Positions 24,367-34,000 of a stretch of 64,000 bases of DNA are shown here, in pieces. Source of the stretch: G013214665 sp964649815 (GTDB taxonomy: Bacteria > Pseudomonadota > Alphaproteobacteria > Rhodobacterales > Rhodobacteraceae); contig CAZYQC010000005.1 in assembly GCA_964649815.1 (NCBI GenBank), forward strand, positions 34,582 to 98,581, read 5' to 3'. A model generated the notes under the pieces. The model was not told where the DNA came from, did not search any database, and saw only the letters and a list, made by a program, of their open reading frames with translations. The translations under genes and the position numbers were made by a program. Position 1 is the first letter of the stretch, and each line of letters starts with the position of its first letter.

Positions 24367-27072
24367 ATGAGTGCGTCAGTGACCCAACCGGTTGTGACCG
24401 GGACAGACGAAAACGACATCCTTGATGGGACAAATCAAGGTGACATGATCCTCGGTTTAGCCGGCGACGACACGATCCAGACGTTCCACGGCGATGATAT
24501 CGTCCACGGTGATTTCGTGACCGATAACCTCCTCGACGGAACCGACGGGGCGCGCAGCTTTGCGCAATACGGTGACAGCGATGCGTGGTCTGTGGCGACC
24601 GATAGCTCTGGTCACACCTCCATGACACAGACGATCGATACGTCCGAAAGCCAAGTCTACAAAATCAGTTTTGGCCTGGCTGCCAACTATGGTGCAGCGT
24701 CCCTGTCGGGGGCGATTGAGGTTCTGTGGAATGGCGTGGTCATCGACACATTCGATACGAACTCGGCCACCTTTGAAGCGCATGACGTGACATTCGCCGG
24801 GATCGAGGGGCAGGGGGATCTGACGTTTCGATCCGTCGAAAGCTCGGGCCCGTCCGGCCCGCAAATCCAAACGGACACACCTGTCTATTACTACGAAAAA
24901 GACATGCAAATTGGCGGTCAAACCGTGACCGTCAACGCAATTGCTGAAGGGCAATCGCATATCTATCAGGTCATCAACGGCACGCTTCAGGTGTTCGATG
25001 TGGCCACTGGTCAGTATACGTTGGCTGGCTCGCCTGCGACGGTGACGGTCAACGCCATCGGCTTTAACGTCGAGGATGATCTGATTTACGGCATCGCGGT
25101 CGGCAATGGTGTCGACAGCTTGGGCAATTCCGTTCAACGGACCGACCTTGTAATGCTGGACGCGCATGGCGACAGCTATCGCATCGGAAGCACGCCCTAT
25201 CGCTCTTGGACCGGGGATTTTGACGAAAACGGGAACTTGTGGGCCTTTCAGTCCAGCATGGACCGCGTCACGATGATCGATGTCGATCAAGTCGACGCCA
25301 ATGGCGACGTGTTAAGCGTGACGTACAAATTCCCGACCAACATGATCACCGATCAGTTGTGGGACGTGGCCTACGACGCAGAAAGCAATTCGTTCTTTGG
25401 GATCACGCGCCCCCCCAGCGAGGGCGGGACCTCGTGGTTGTATGAGATCGACATCTCTGCGGTCGCCTCTGGTGGTGAGCCGACCTTCAACAAAAAGCCA
25501 ATCACTTCGACGGTGATCAATGGGCAGGTTGAAGGCGGCGTGCCTTTGATCACCTTTGGCGCGGCCATTCACGATGCGGATGGCAATTTGTACGCAGCTG
25601 GCAACAGCGGCGATCACGACATGGACAACAGCACGCCGTCGTCAGGCGGCATCTACCGGGTGGTCGAAGATCCCGACAGCGGCGCTGTCCACCTTGAGCT
25701 GATGGCCTCGAGCCCGCGGTCGAGTTCGAATGACGGCACCGCGGACCCAAGAACCGCAGACCCCTTTGCGGAGGTCGACCAATATGCCTCTGTCTTGATC
25801 CGCGAGCTGTCGGTCACACCGACGGAAGGCGGTTCTAACTCTTATGACGATGTCATCGAGGTCGGCGGCGGTGCCGATATGGCCACTGGCGGTCTGGGCG
25901 AGGACATGCTTGCCGGGCAAGCGGGCAACGACACGCTGAGCGGCGGCACAGGCAACGACGCACTTTATGGTGGCAATGCAAACCCATCGAGCGGCCACAA
26001 TGGAGAATATTACGACGCACTTGGTCGCCGCTTTGATATCAACGGCAATCTGTTGTCCGAGGAAAACGATGTGCTCGACGGCGGCGAAGGCAACGATCTC
26101 GTCAAAGGGGCCGCTGGCCACGACACGCTGATGGGTGGCGAAGGGAATGACACGCTGAACGGCGGCTCTGGCTTTGACAATCTGTCTGGCGGCATCGGTC
26201 GCGACGTTATGGCCGGCGGGACCGAACAAGATATCCTTCGCGGCGGTGACGGGAATGACATCCTGATCGGCGGTGATGGCAAGGACCAACTCTTTGGTGA
26301 TGACGGCAACGACAATCTGCGCGGTGGCGCGGATGCCGATACGTTGACCGGCGGTCTGGGCGACGATGACCTTGATGGAGGATTGGGCAACGACGTTCTG
26401 ATCGGAGGCGCGGGTGACGACCACCTGAAGGGCAGCACAGGCAATGACGTCCTGTCCGCAGATTCCGGCGAAAACCTGTTGGAAGGGGGCTCGGGCAATG
26501 ACGACCTGACCGGTGGTTTGGGGGTCGATACATTGGACGGCGGTTCAGGCAACGACGTGCTCCGCGGTGGCGCAGAACGCGACGAACTTTATGGCGGAAC
26601 CGGTAACGACGTGCTTGAGGGTGGCGACGACAAAGACAAGCTCTATGGCGGCAAAGGCGACGACGACATCGATGGCGGAGACGGCAGCGACTACATCAAT
26701 GCAGGCGACGGAGACGACGTCATCCAGGCAGGCGCTGGCCGCGACAAGGTCTTGGTCGGCGCGGGTTCAGACATCGTGTATGGCGGATCAGATTCCGATT
26801 GGTTTGTCTTCCGCGACACGGATCGCGACGGCAAGACGAACACGATTATGGACTACACCCGAAACGGCACCGAAGACGACAGATTGGATTTCCGCCTTTT
26901 GGACTTGCTGTCCGGCGGAGACAGCCAACAAGACTTTATCGACCAAAACGTCGTACAGAATGGCGATTACAGCGTAACCATTGATCTGGGAGGGTTCGCT
27001 GTAAAGGTGCTGGACCATGACAATCAGCAAGGCGCTTTCTTGGCGTCGGTGATTGATGGTTTCCAGCTCTAA
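24367..27072 (+). CDS. Secreted RTX (haemolysin-type calcium-binding) protein of the exopolysaccharide locus
   Basis: This is a 901-residue acidic protein without a Sec signal peptide. A short RTX block opens it (NDILDGTNQGDMILGLAGDD), followed by a DUF642/galactose-binding-like stretch (about residues 55-160). Residues about 200-490 form a region with repeated 'NAIGFNVEDDLIYGI'-type strands, suggesting a beta-propeller. About 300 residues of GGxGxDxLx calcium nonapeptides follow (about 497-808), and the C-terminal domain ends in hydrophobic FLASVIDGFQL, as in type I secretion substrates. Co-transcription with algD suggests binding to, anchoring of or modification of the polymer. The parallel beta-helix A-module and DPHE motif of Azotobacter AlgE epimerases are absent, so epimerase activity is not supported. 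No type I secretion genes lie in the window. Confidence 0.85.
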   Translation: MSASVTQPVVTGTDENDILDGTNQGDMILGLAGDDTIQTFHGDDIVHGDFVTDNLLDGTDGARSFAQYGDSDAWSVATDSSGHTSMTQTIDTSESQVYKISFGLAANYGAASLSGAIEVLWNGVVIDTFDTNSATFEAHDVTFAGIEGQGDLTFRSVESSGPSGPQIQTDTPVYYYEKDMQIGGQTVTVNAIAEGQSHIYQVINGTLQVFDVATGQYTLAGSPATVTVNAIGFNVEDDLIYGIAVGNGVDSLGNSVQRTDLVMLDAHGDSYRIGSTPYRSWTGDFDENGNLWAFQSSMDRVTMIDVDQVDANGDVLSVTYKFPTNMITDQLWDVAYDAESNSFFGITRPPSEGGTSWLYEIDISAVASGGEPTFNKKPITSTVINGQVEGGVPLITFGAAIHDADGNLYAAGNSGDHDMDNSTPSSGGIYRVVEDPDSGAVHLELMASSPRSSSNDGTADPRTADPFAEVDQYASVLIRELSVTPTEGGSNSYDDVIEVGGGADMATGGLGEDMLAGQAGNDTLSGGTGNDALYGGNANPSSGHNGEYYDALGRRFDINGNLLSEENDVLDGGEGNDLVKGAAGHDTLMGGEGNDTLNGGSGFDNLSGGIGRDVMAGGTEQDILRGGDGNDILIGGDGKDQLFGDDGNDNLRGGADADTLTGGLGDDDLDGGLGNDVLIGGAGDDHLKGSTGNDVLSADSGENLLEGGSGNDDLTGGLGVDTLDGGSGNDVLRGGAERDELYGGTGNDVLEGGDDKDKLYGGKGDDDIDGGDGSDYINAGDGDDVIQAGAGRDKVLVGAGSDIVYGGSDSDWFVFRDTDRDGKTNTIMDYTRNGTEDDRLDFRLLDLLSGGDSQQDFIDQNVVQNGDYSVTIDLGGFAVKVLDHDNQQGAFLASVIDGFQL

Positions 27073-27075
27073 GCC

Positions 27076-27117
27076 AGAGGCAGGCCGCTCACGCACCCTT
27101 TTCCGCGGCCTGCCTCT
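27076..27117. terminator. Strong hairpin between RTX gene and convergent oxygenase gene
   Basis: A 13-bp perfect stem, AGAGGCAGGCCGC (27076-27088) with GCGGCCTGCCTCT (27105-27117), encloses a 16-nt loop. It lies between two convergent genes and is likely a bidirectional transcription stop, although no long T-run follows on the plus strand. Confidence 0.65.
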
Positions 27118-27200
27118 CAATATTCCCAGTGTGGGATACGCCGCTCCGCTGTCCCGCGTCCCTCACGGTGCACACACGTGTCGTAAGATCGACGCTTCGA

Positions 27201-28124
27201 TCAGGCGGGGTCAGGTTTCGGCGCGTAGGTCGCTTCTAGCCTCGATGCGAGATAGGCCGCGGCTGTGGTCGGTGGATACTTTGGTGTTCCCGTACCAGGC
27301 AGCGCACTCACCAAGGTTTCTGGATTTGCTTCGGTAAAAAAGGCGACCGACCTCCGCTGGCGCTTGGGGGGAAGAACGCGGTGTGGTGTCGATACGTAGA
27401 TGTCGTTTGTCCAGCGCATCATACAGTCGCCGATATTGACCACGAATGCGTCAGGAGCATGCGGCACATCGATCCACGTACCGCCGCGCGGTTGAACCTG
27501 AAGACCGGGTTCGCCATCGGTCATCAAAAGCGTGATGGCGCCATAATCGGTATGGGCCCCTGCGCCAATCTCGCCCGCCGCGCCCCTGGCCGGGGGATAG
27601 TGCAGCAGACGCATGGCTGACAAAGGCTCGGAAAAAAGCGGCGCGAAATGGTCTGTTGGCAGGCCAAGATCTTCGGCCATGATCGACAAAACACCCAACG
27701 CCTGCGCCTGACAGGCATCGTAATATGCCAGCATCGTTTCGCGAAACCCACTGATGTCGGGCCACCGGTTTACGCCTCTAAACGGTTCGCCCGCCGTCAC
27801 CCGAGGATCATCAGGGGCCAAATCATAGCCGATGTTAAAGGTTTCTTTGGTATCGACCTCTGGCCGCGTCTCGTCCAACGACTCGTCGCCCGGGCGCCCC
27901 CACCCGCGAAAGTGCGGCGTGTCCAGAATGGAAAGCTTGGCCTTTTCGCTGACGGGCTGGGCAAAGAAACCATCGGCCAATGCAAAGACCTCGGCCCGCA
28001 ATGTGGCAGGCACCTGCGGGTTCTTCAGAAGAAAGAACCCGGTTTCACGCAAAGCTGTGCCAAGTGTTTGCCGAAACGATTGTCTGTCGCGGTCGGCATC
28101 GGACCAATCAAGAATGGGTATCAT
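27201..28124 (-). CDS. 2-oxoglutarate/Fe(II)-dependent oxygenase, isopenicillin N synthase-like
   Basis: This 307-residue enzyme has the DIOX_N domain followed by the jelly-roll 2OG-Fe(II) oxygenase domain. The iron triad is visible as HTD in GAHTDYGAITLL and the distal His in STPHRVLPP. An RxS-type 2-oxoglutarate arginine is in KRQRRSVAFF. The early motif ETGFFLLKNPQVP and the FRGWGRPGDE segment are common in bacterial members of unknown substrate. The ATG at 28124 has AGGA 4 nt upstream and is preferred to a GTG 18 nt earlier. It is the last gene of a three-gene operon with an FAD oxidase and a cytosine-deaminase-like amidohydrolase, so it may hydroxylate or demethylate an N-heterocycle or amino compound; this is inference. 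Confidence 0.87.
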   Translation of the reverse strand: MIPILDWSDADRDRQSFRQTLGTALRETGFFLLKNPQVPATLRAEVFALADGFFAQPVSEKAKLSILDTPHFRGWGRPGDESLDETRPEVDTKETFNIGYDLAPDDPRVTAGEPFRGVNRWPDISGFRETMLAYYDACQAQALGVLSIMAEDLGLPTDHFAPLFSEPLSAMRLLHYPPARGAAGEIGAGAHTDYGAITLLMTDGEPGLQVQPRGGTWIDVPHAPDAFVVNIGDCMMRWTNDIYVSTPHRVLPPKRQRRSVAFFTEANPETLVSALPGTGTPKYPPTTAAAYLASRLEATYAPKPDPA

Positions 28125-28184
28125 ATATCCTAGTTTCGGCACTCGACCCCGAAAGACGCAAGCTCTTTTTGGTGTTGGCCGCGC

Positions 28185-29579
28185 TTATCCCCGCGATTGC
28201 AGCTTTGGATAGGCGTACATTTCATCATAGGCCCAGTCGGGATCGTCCCAGGCAATCATTTTGCCGGGGTTCAGCAATCCCTTAGGATCGGCGCTGCGTT
28301 TGAAGTCCAATTGGCGCGGATCGACCTCGTTTCGCCCACCTTCCTCGATCGTATAGCGATGCGGGTTGTAGACCAAAGCACCGGCGTCTTCATGCGCCTG
28401 AATGATCTCGTTGAGGCGTTCTTCGGTGGTGAACTTTACCAAGGACAGGCCAGAGAACATCACCTGGTTGTGGTACTTCATCACTTCCAAATGCTGCATC
28501 ACCTCTGGCGAAAACGCCGCGCGCATCTTTTCGATCAAAGGCATTTGGTCGCCCTCGCCATAGCCCACCTGCAAATAGGTGATCGATGGATCGACCTTGA
28601 GCGCGCGCAATGTCGTGTGGTTCCAGCCATATTCAAAGATCATGCCGGGCGATCTGGGCCAATCGTGATCATCGCTGCGGTAAATCATCGCCAAATCAGG
28701 CCATCGTGAAAGCAAGGTCAGAAACCCCTGCATGGCATGCGGAGCAAGCATGATGGCAACAACGGCGTCGTCTTCCTCGACATGCGGGGCGACGCGCTGA
28801 AAGTATGACTTTGCGATTGGTGCTTCGAAAATCGTCGCCAATTTGATCAAAAGACCATCTTGGTGCGCGAGCTCTTCGGCAAAGCGGGCCGCTTTGACGA
28901 AATCTTTGCTCGTCAAAAAGATGTCCACCCAATCGTAGGCGGGCGCGAGCGGCATCTCGATTTCGGTGATGATGCCGTTGGTGCCGTAGGCGTGGCTGAC
29001 CTGGTCGATCTGATCTCCGCTCAGTTCAAGGATTTGCGGGTTTTCTTCCATCGTCACAACGCGGACACGCAAGATGTTGCCCAGATCGCGCAGCATACCC
29101 CAGGTACAAGAGCCAACCCCGCCAGAACCGCCTGCGATAAAGCCACCAATAGTCGCCGTTGCCCAGGTCGAAGAGAACATGCGCAATTCTTGCTTTGAAT
29201 GCTCTTTGCACGCCGCATCCAGATCCTTGAGCAGGCAGCCCGGCTCAACAATGACGCGACCGTGGTGGATTTCCTTGACCTGGTCCATATGCCGCAAATG
29301 CATAACGCAGCCACCTTCGAGCGGCATCGCTTGACCGTAGTTGCCGGTGCCAGCGCCCCGCGTCGTTACAGGCACGTCGTGCTGATAACAAACCTTCAGG
29401 ACTTCGATCACCTCTTCTTCGGTGCGCGGGCGAACGACAAAGTCGGCGACGACATGATCCAAACGGTCCTTCAGAACCGGAGAATACCAAAAAAAGTCCC
29501 GCGACGAGGCGCGAATGTTGGTCGCGCGCTCTTCGATATCCAGATGCGATAGGGCGGCTTTGGCTGCGTCGAGGTTCAT
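28185..29579 (-). CDS. FAD-binding oxidoreductase, GlcD/VAO family
   Basis: This 464-residue protein of the PCMH-type FAD oxidase family has the FAD pyrophosphate motif PVTTRGAGTGNYGQAMPLEGG near residues 72-92 and a second FAD segment, TIGGFIAGGSGGVGSCTWG, near residues 140-158. The C-terminal substrate-cap domain ends in DPKGLLNPGKMIAW, the usual family terminus. The substrate is usually a 2-hydroxy acid or related alcohol or amine. The ATG overlaps the stop of the upstream amidohydrolase gene in an ATGA, indicating translational coupling. It lies 60 bp before the oxygenase gene. The combination with an amidohydrolase and a 2OG oxygenase does not match a pathway I can name. Confidence 0.88.
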   Translation of the reverse strand: MNLDAAKAALSHLDIEERATNIRASSRDFFWYSPVLKDRLDHVVADFVVRPRTEEEVIEVLKVCYQHDVPVTTRGAGTGNYGQAMPLEGGCVMHLRHMDQVKEIHHGRVIVEPGCLLKDLDAACKEHSKQELRMFSSTWATATIGGFIAGGSGGVGSCTWGMLRDLGNILRVRVVTMEENPQILELSGDQIDQVSHAYGTNGIITEIEMPLAPAYDWVDIFLTSKDFVKAARFAEELAHQDGLLIKLATIFEAPIAKSYFQRVAPHVEEDDAVVAIMLAPHAMQGFLTLLSRWPDLAMIYRSDDHDWPRSPGMIFEYGWNHTTLRALKVDPSITYLQVGYGEGDQMPLIEKMRAAFSPEVMQHLEVMKYHNQVMFSGLSLVKFTTEERLNEIIQAHEDAGALVYNPHRYTIEEGGRNEVDPRQLDFKRSADPKGLLNPGKMIAWDDPDWAYDEMYAYPKLQSRG

Positions 29580-30847
29580 GTTGTTTTCCACAAGTGATCG
29601 AGTGAGGCGTAATCAGGTAACGTGCGGTCGATGGCTTTGCCAGAACGCAAAACGATGCGGTCTGATTGCGGTCTGGCAAAAAATTCGGTCCAATCCCGCG
29701 CACGAAACAGGACAATATCAGCTGGATGCCCGACGACCAGACTTTGCGGCGCAAAAAAACAGGTTTGCGCCGGTTGGGTGGTAAAGCTTGTGATCCAGTC
29801 TGTCCGGCTGTGATCTAGATGTGCAATCCGCGTGGCGCCGCGCATGACCTCCACCATATCGAGATCGCCGTAGGCATAGAACGGGTCCCGCGTGTTGTCC
29901 GAGGCAAAGCTGACGGGTATGCCGCGCGCCCGCATTTCGTGCACCAATGTCACGCCACGGCCCCGCGGCGTGCGCGGCGTGCGGCCTGGATTGCGGTCTT
30001 GGAGATAGTGATTGCACAGCGGCAAGCTCACCACATGCAAGCCGGCTTTGGCCACCAAATCCAGCGTGTCCAAAGCGCGGCTTTCGTCTTGCGTCGACAA
30101 AGAGCAACAATGGCCAACAGTGACCCGGCCGGGAAAGTCCGTCTCGAGCACAATTTCAGCGATTTGGCGGAGGGTTTCGGCATCCGGATCCATCGTCTCA
30201 TCAACGTGTAAATCTGCGTCTAGACCCCGTTCGCGTGCCAGCGTCAGAAAGGTCCGAATACGCTCATCAACCGCAGGAACCGCATATGTCACCATGCCCA
30301 ACACCCCTTGGTATCTGGCAACTGTGTTGGCGGTGTCGCGGAAGGGGCCGTCGCTTGTCACGCCGTCGCACCCGGTCAGGCAAACCGCCTGCAAGGCAAT
30401 GCGGTCGGCCCATTCTTCGCGCAAGCGGTCAAACACAGGCCAGCTTAGCGCGTCTATTTCCGGTGAGGCATCCAGATGCGTTCTGATTGCGCGGGTTCCG
30501 TGGGCATATGCGCATTGCAGCGAGAATGTCATACGCTCATAGAGCTCTTCCGATGTCCAATAGGCGCCGTCGATTGCCGCAGCGGTCAAGGCGCCGGTAA
30601 AGGTGCCGTCGGGATTGGCGCTGCGCGGCCAAATGTGACCTTTGTCGAGATGCGTGTGCATGTCGGTAAAGCAGGGCAGGACCATCGCCCGTGACATTTC
30701 CACCGCGTCACCCGGCTGGTCGGAAATCTTTCCATCAGCCAAATGCAAGTCCATCGTGACGAGATCACCAGGTTTCCCAACCAAACAGGCGGGAACGGTG
30801 ACGTTTTTGAGGGTGACCTTGCCTTCTGGCAGGCTTTTGAAATCCAT
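29576..30847 (-). CDS. Cytosine deaminase-like amidohydrolase (CodA family)
   Basis: This 423-residue metal-dependent hydrolase has a composite beta-sandwich/TIM-barrel plan. Metal and catalytic residues resemble CodA: HTHLDKGH (about residue 63), DLHVDE (about 205), GHCCSL (about 237) and the catalytic aspartate in SFASDNTRDPF (about 307). CodA deaminates cytosine, but relatives act on other N-heterocycles or cyclic amidines, so no gene name is given. The ATG at 30847 has GAGG 6 nt upstream; 31 further codons of open frame upstream are not supported. It is the first gene of the operon. The 220 bp upstream also contains the terminator of the RTX gene. Confidence 0.86.
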   Translation of the reverse strand: MDFKSLPEGKVTLKNVTVPACLVGKPGDLVTMDLHLADGKISDQPGDAVEMSRAMVLPCFTDMHTHLDKGHIWPRSANPDGTFTGALTAAAIDGAYWTSEELYERMTFSLQCAYAHGTRAIRTHLDASPEIDALSWPVFDRLREEWADRIALQAVCLTGCDGVTSDGPFRDTANTVARYQGVLGMVTYAVPAVDERIRTFLTLARERGLDADLHVDETMDPDAETLRQIAEIVLETDFPGRVTVGHCCSLSTQDESRALDTLDLVAKAGLHVVSLPLCNHYLQDRNPGRTPRTPRGRGVTLVHEMRARGIPVSFASDNTRDPFYAYGDLDMVEVMRGATRIAHLDHSRTDWITSFTTQPAQTCFFAPQSLVVGHPADIVLFRARDWTEFFARPQSDRIVLRSGKAIDRTLPDYASLDHLWKTT

Positions 30848-31011
30848 GATTGCCTCGTCGATAGGACCAGAGGCACCATATGGACTGGCTGATCTTATCG
30901 ACAACCGGAAAGCGACCTTATTGGGGCATATGTCCGACATGGCTGACCGCTTTGCACGCGGTTGCGCTTTCCGTTTTGTAGGGTTTCCCGGTTCGCGGGT
31001 TTCTGAAAGGC

Positions 31012-31043
31012 AAAAAACGCGGACTGAGACAATCCGCGTTTTT
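31012..31043. terminator. Bidirectional rho-independent terminator
   Basis: An 11-bp stem, AAAAACGCGGA (31013-31023) with TCCGCGTTTTT (31033-31043), has a 9-nt loop. The A-tract on one side and T-tract on the other fit termination in either direction. It lies 25 bp beyond the stop of the minus-strand RTX gene. Confidence 0.85.
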
Positions 31044-31068
31044 CATGTTTGGTGCTATTTTGGTGGCG

Positions 31069-34000
31069 TCAGAATGCAAAGTCCGAGGCGTCGAGACCAA
31101 ACGGGCTGCTGCCCAGGACCGTCACGCTCGCGTCTTTTCCTGCGTCGTTTTCGAACGTCACCGCATAGGCCGTGTCCGACAGCTTGGTGATATCCAGATC
31201 GTCCATTCCTTCCACATTTTGCATGCGTGAAAAGTTGATCAAATCGCTGCCGTCTTCGAAGTCAAAGATTTCACCACCACGGGATCCGTCAGAGAAGAAG
31301 AAGTTGTCAGCGTCAGCTCCGCCAACCATGTTGTCGCGACCATTGTTTGAAACGAGGTTGTCTTTGCCGTTTTCACCAAAGAGCGCGTCGTTGCCCCATC
31401 CGCCTTCGATCCAGTCATCATCGTCGCCACCCATCAGGATGTCGTTGTTTCCGCCGCCGAAAATGAAGTCATCGCCCGCGCCCGCACTGACAAAGTCATT
31501 GCCGTTTTTGGCGTGAATATTGTCCACATCTCCGGTGCCCATGAGGGCATTTGCAATGTCTGAGCCGTAGATCAAATTCGGTGCATCTTCCAAGGGCTCA
31601 AGGATGTCGACACCATCGAACACGCCTTTGGCAGAGACTTTGACATCGTCGACTTCGACCACATCACCGTAGACTTTGACGGTGCCAAGCGAGTCTTCGT
31701 CATGCGCGCCGCCGCCGTCACCTTGCTGAGAGCGGACGTGCAGCAGCGAATACTCGCCACCTGCGTCCGAGCCGTAGGTGATTTTCGCCAGTTCGACCGT
31801 ATGGCCGCGCAGTTCGATCTTGTCATTGTCTTGCTTGGAGAAGTCCAAGAGAACGTCATCGCCGCCAGTATTGACCCAATGATCGTGTACTTGGTCATTT
31901 TCGCCGGCCACTTTGCGCCAGTTGATGCTGCCGTCTTCACGAGTGTGTCGCGCCAGGATCATATCGGTTGCGTCCAAAAGGAAGTTAAAGACGAAATGAT
32001 CGCGATCTTGGCCGCCAGAGATGATGTCCGTCGCCAAGGCAGGATTCACCGGGGCATTGAAGCGACCGGCGCCGTCGACGGTTTGCGCTGGATCGGGCTC
32101 TCCTCCGTCGGAATAGACGCGGATGTGATCTGAATCGAGGCCTGCATAAACCTCTTGCGCGCCCGAGCCGATTTCGATCCGGTCGCGCGTGTTCAGATCG
32201 GTTGGCGCTGTGGTGATCACCTCGCCGTTTGTTGTGCTGACGAAGGTTTGAACGCCGCCGTTGTAATCCGCCAAGGCATCCGCCTCGGCCAGCCGGTCGA
32301 CACCGTCAAACACATTTGCGGCTTGCACGGTGATGTCATTCTCGGTGACTTTGTCGCCATAGACTTTGATCAGGCCCAGCGGATCTTCGTCATGCGCGCC
32401 GGTGGCAGTGTTCGCCCCGCCAGCGCCGCCATTGCCCTGTTGGGAAATCACGCGGATGATCGAAAACTCACCGCCCTGATCTTCGCCATAGCTGATCTCG
32501 GCGATCTCGACGGTGTGGCCCCGCACGATGATCTTATCGCCTTCGGTTTTGGAGTAATCCATGATCGTGTCAAAGCCAAAGCCTTCCACCCAATGGAAAT
32601 GGACGTTGTCGTTTTCTCCTGCGACGCCACGCCAGTTGATCGCACCGTTTGATCCCGTGTGCTGGGCCAGAACAGAGGCCTCGCCGTTCAGCAAAGCGTG
32701 GAATTCAAAGCGGTCCGCGCCCGCGCCACCGGTGAAAAAGTCATCCGATGCGGAGGCAGGCAGGGCCGTGTTGACGCGCCCAGCCGATCCTACGGTTTGG
32801 GCCGGGTCCGGTTCACCTGCGTCGCCGTACGAGATGATACGGTCGCCGCCAGCACCTCCGTCAACGATCTGGGTGCCGCTGCCTGCTTTGATCGTGTCCC
32901 AAAACCGCGTGCCTTCGAATTCTTCTTCGATGTTTTGCGGGTTTTCGGCGCCCCATTCGGGCTGTTCAACGATAGGGGCGACGTTGTCTGCAGGCGAATT
33001 GACTTCGTTTGCGGCAATATCGTCCAGCATATCAACGCCATAGAACACATTTGCCTTAAGCGTGATGTCCGCTTCTTCGACTTTGTCCCCGTAAACCTTG
33101 ATGGTTCCAAGAGGGTCTTCGTCATGCGCGCCTGTGGCCGTGTTCGCGCCAGCCGCTCCTCCGTCACCTTGCTGGGACCTCAGGGTGATCAGGCTAAAGT
33201 CACCGCCCGCGTCCTTGCCATAAGTGATCGAGGCGATTTCGACAGTGTGGCCCTGGATATCAATCTTGTCCCCGTCTTGGTTCGAGAAATCCAGGATGAT
33301 GTCATTGCCAATGCCCGCGACCCAATGATCATGCACATTGTCATTCTCGCCAGCGACCTTGCGCCAATTGACCGACCCGTCACTGCGCGTGTGTTTCGCG
33401 ATGATGTCGTCTTTGGCGTCCAGCAACAGGCGAAAGGCAAAGGTGTCGCGACCTTGGCCGCCCATCACCACGTCGTCAGACTGGCTTGCAGGAACGGCGG
33501 TTGTGACGCGACCGACGGCGCCTTGCGTCTGGGCTGGGTCCGGTTCGCCCCCGTCAGAGAAAAGCGTTATGATGTCATTGCCGCCGCCTGTATTAACAGT
33601 TTGCGAGCCCTCGCCAATTTCAACCCGATCGGTTTGACGGTGGATTGACCCGGCATAGCTGGTGTCATCGGTGTTCGAATAGACGATGTTTTGCACCATC
33701 GCGTTCAGCGGCGCATAGACGTTGTCTGTTTGGTAGAGCCGGTCGATCCCGTCGTTGTTGCGCTTTACCTCGATGTCGGCAAGCTCGACCTTGTCACCAT
33801 AGACTTTGATTTGGCCCAGCGGATCTTCGTCATGCGCGCCAGTGGCCGTATTGGCGCCACCCGCGCCCCCGTTGCCTTGCTGGCTATAGACCGTGATCAA
33901 AGAGAAATCGCCGCCTGCGTCTGTGCCGTAAGTCACCGAGTCAATCGTGACCGTGTGGCCCGTCACTTTGATTTTGTCGCCTTCGGTCTTGGAATAATCG

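Noticed and set aside
24367..27072. RTX protein read as a secreted mannuronan C5-epimerase
   Set aside because: The beta-helix A-module and the DPHE catalytic motif are not visible; only the calcium repeats are shared with AlgE epimerases.
32659..33648. 329-codon plus-strand open frame inside the repeat RTX gene
   Set aside because: Arises from the repeated composition of the opposite strand; the minus-strand frame has coherent RTX modules.
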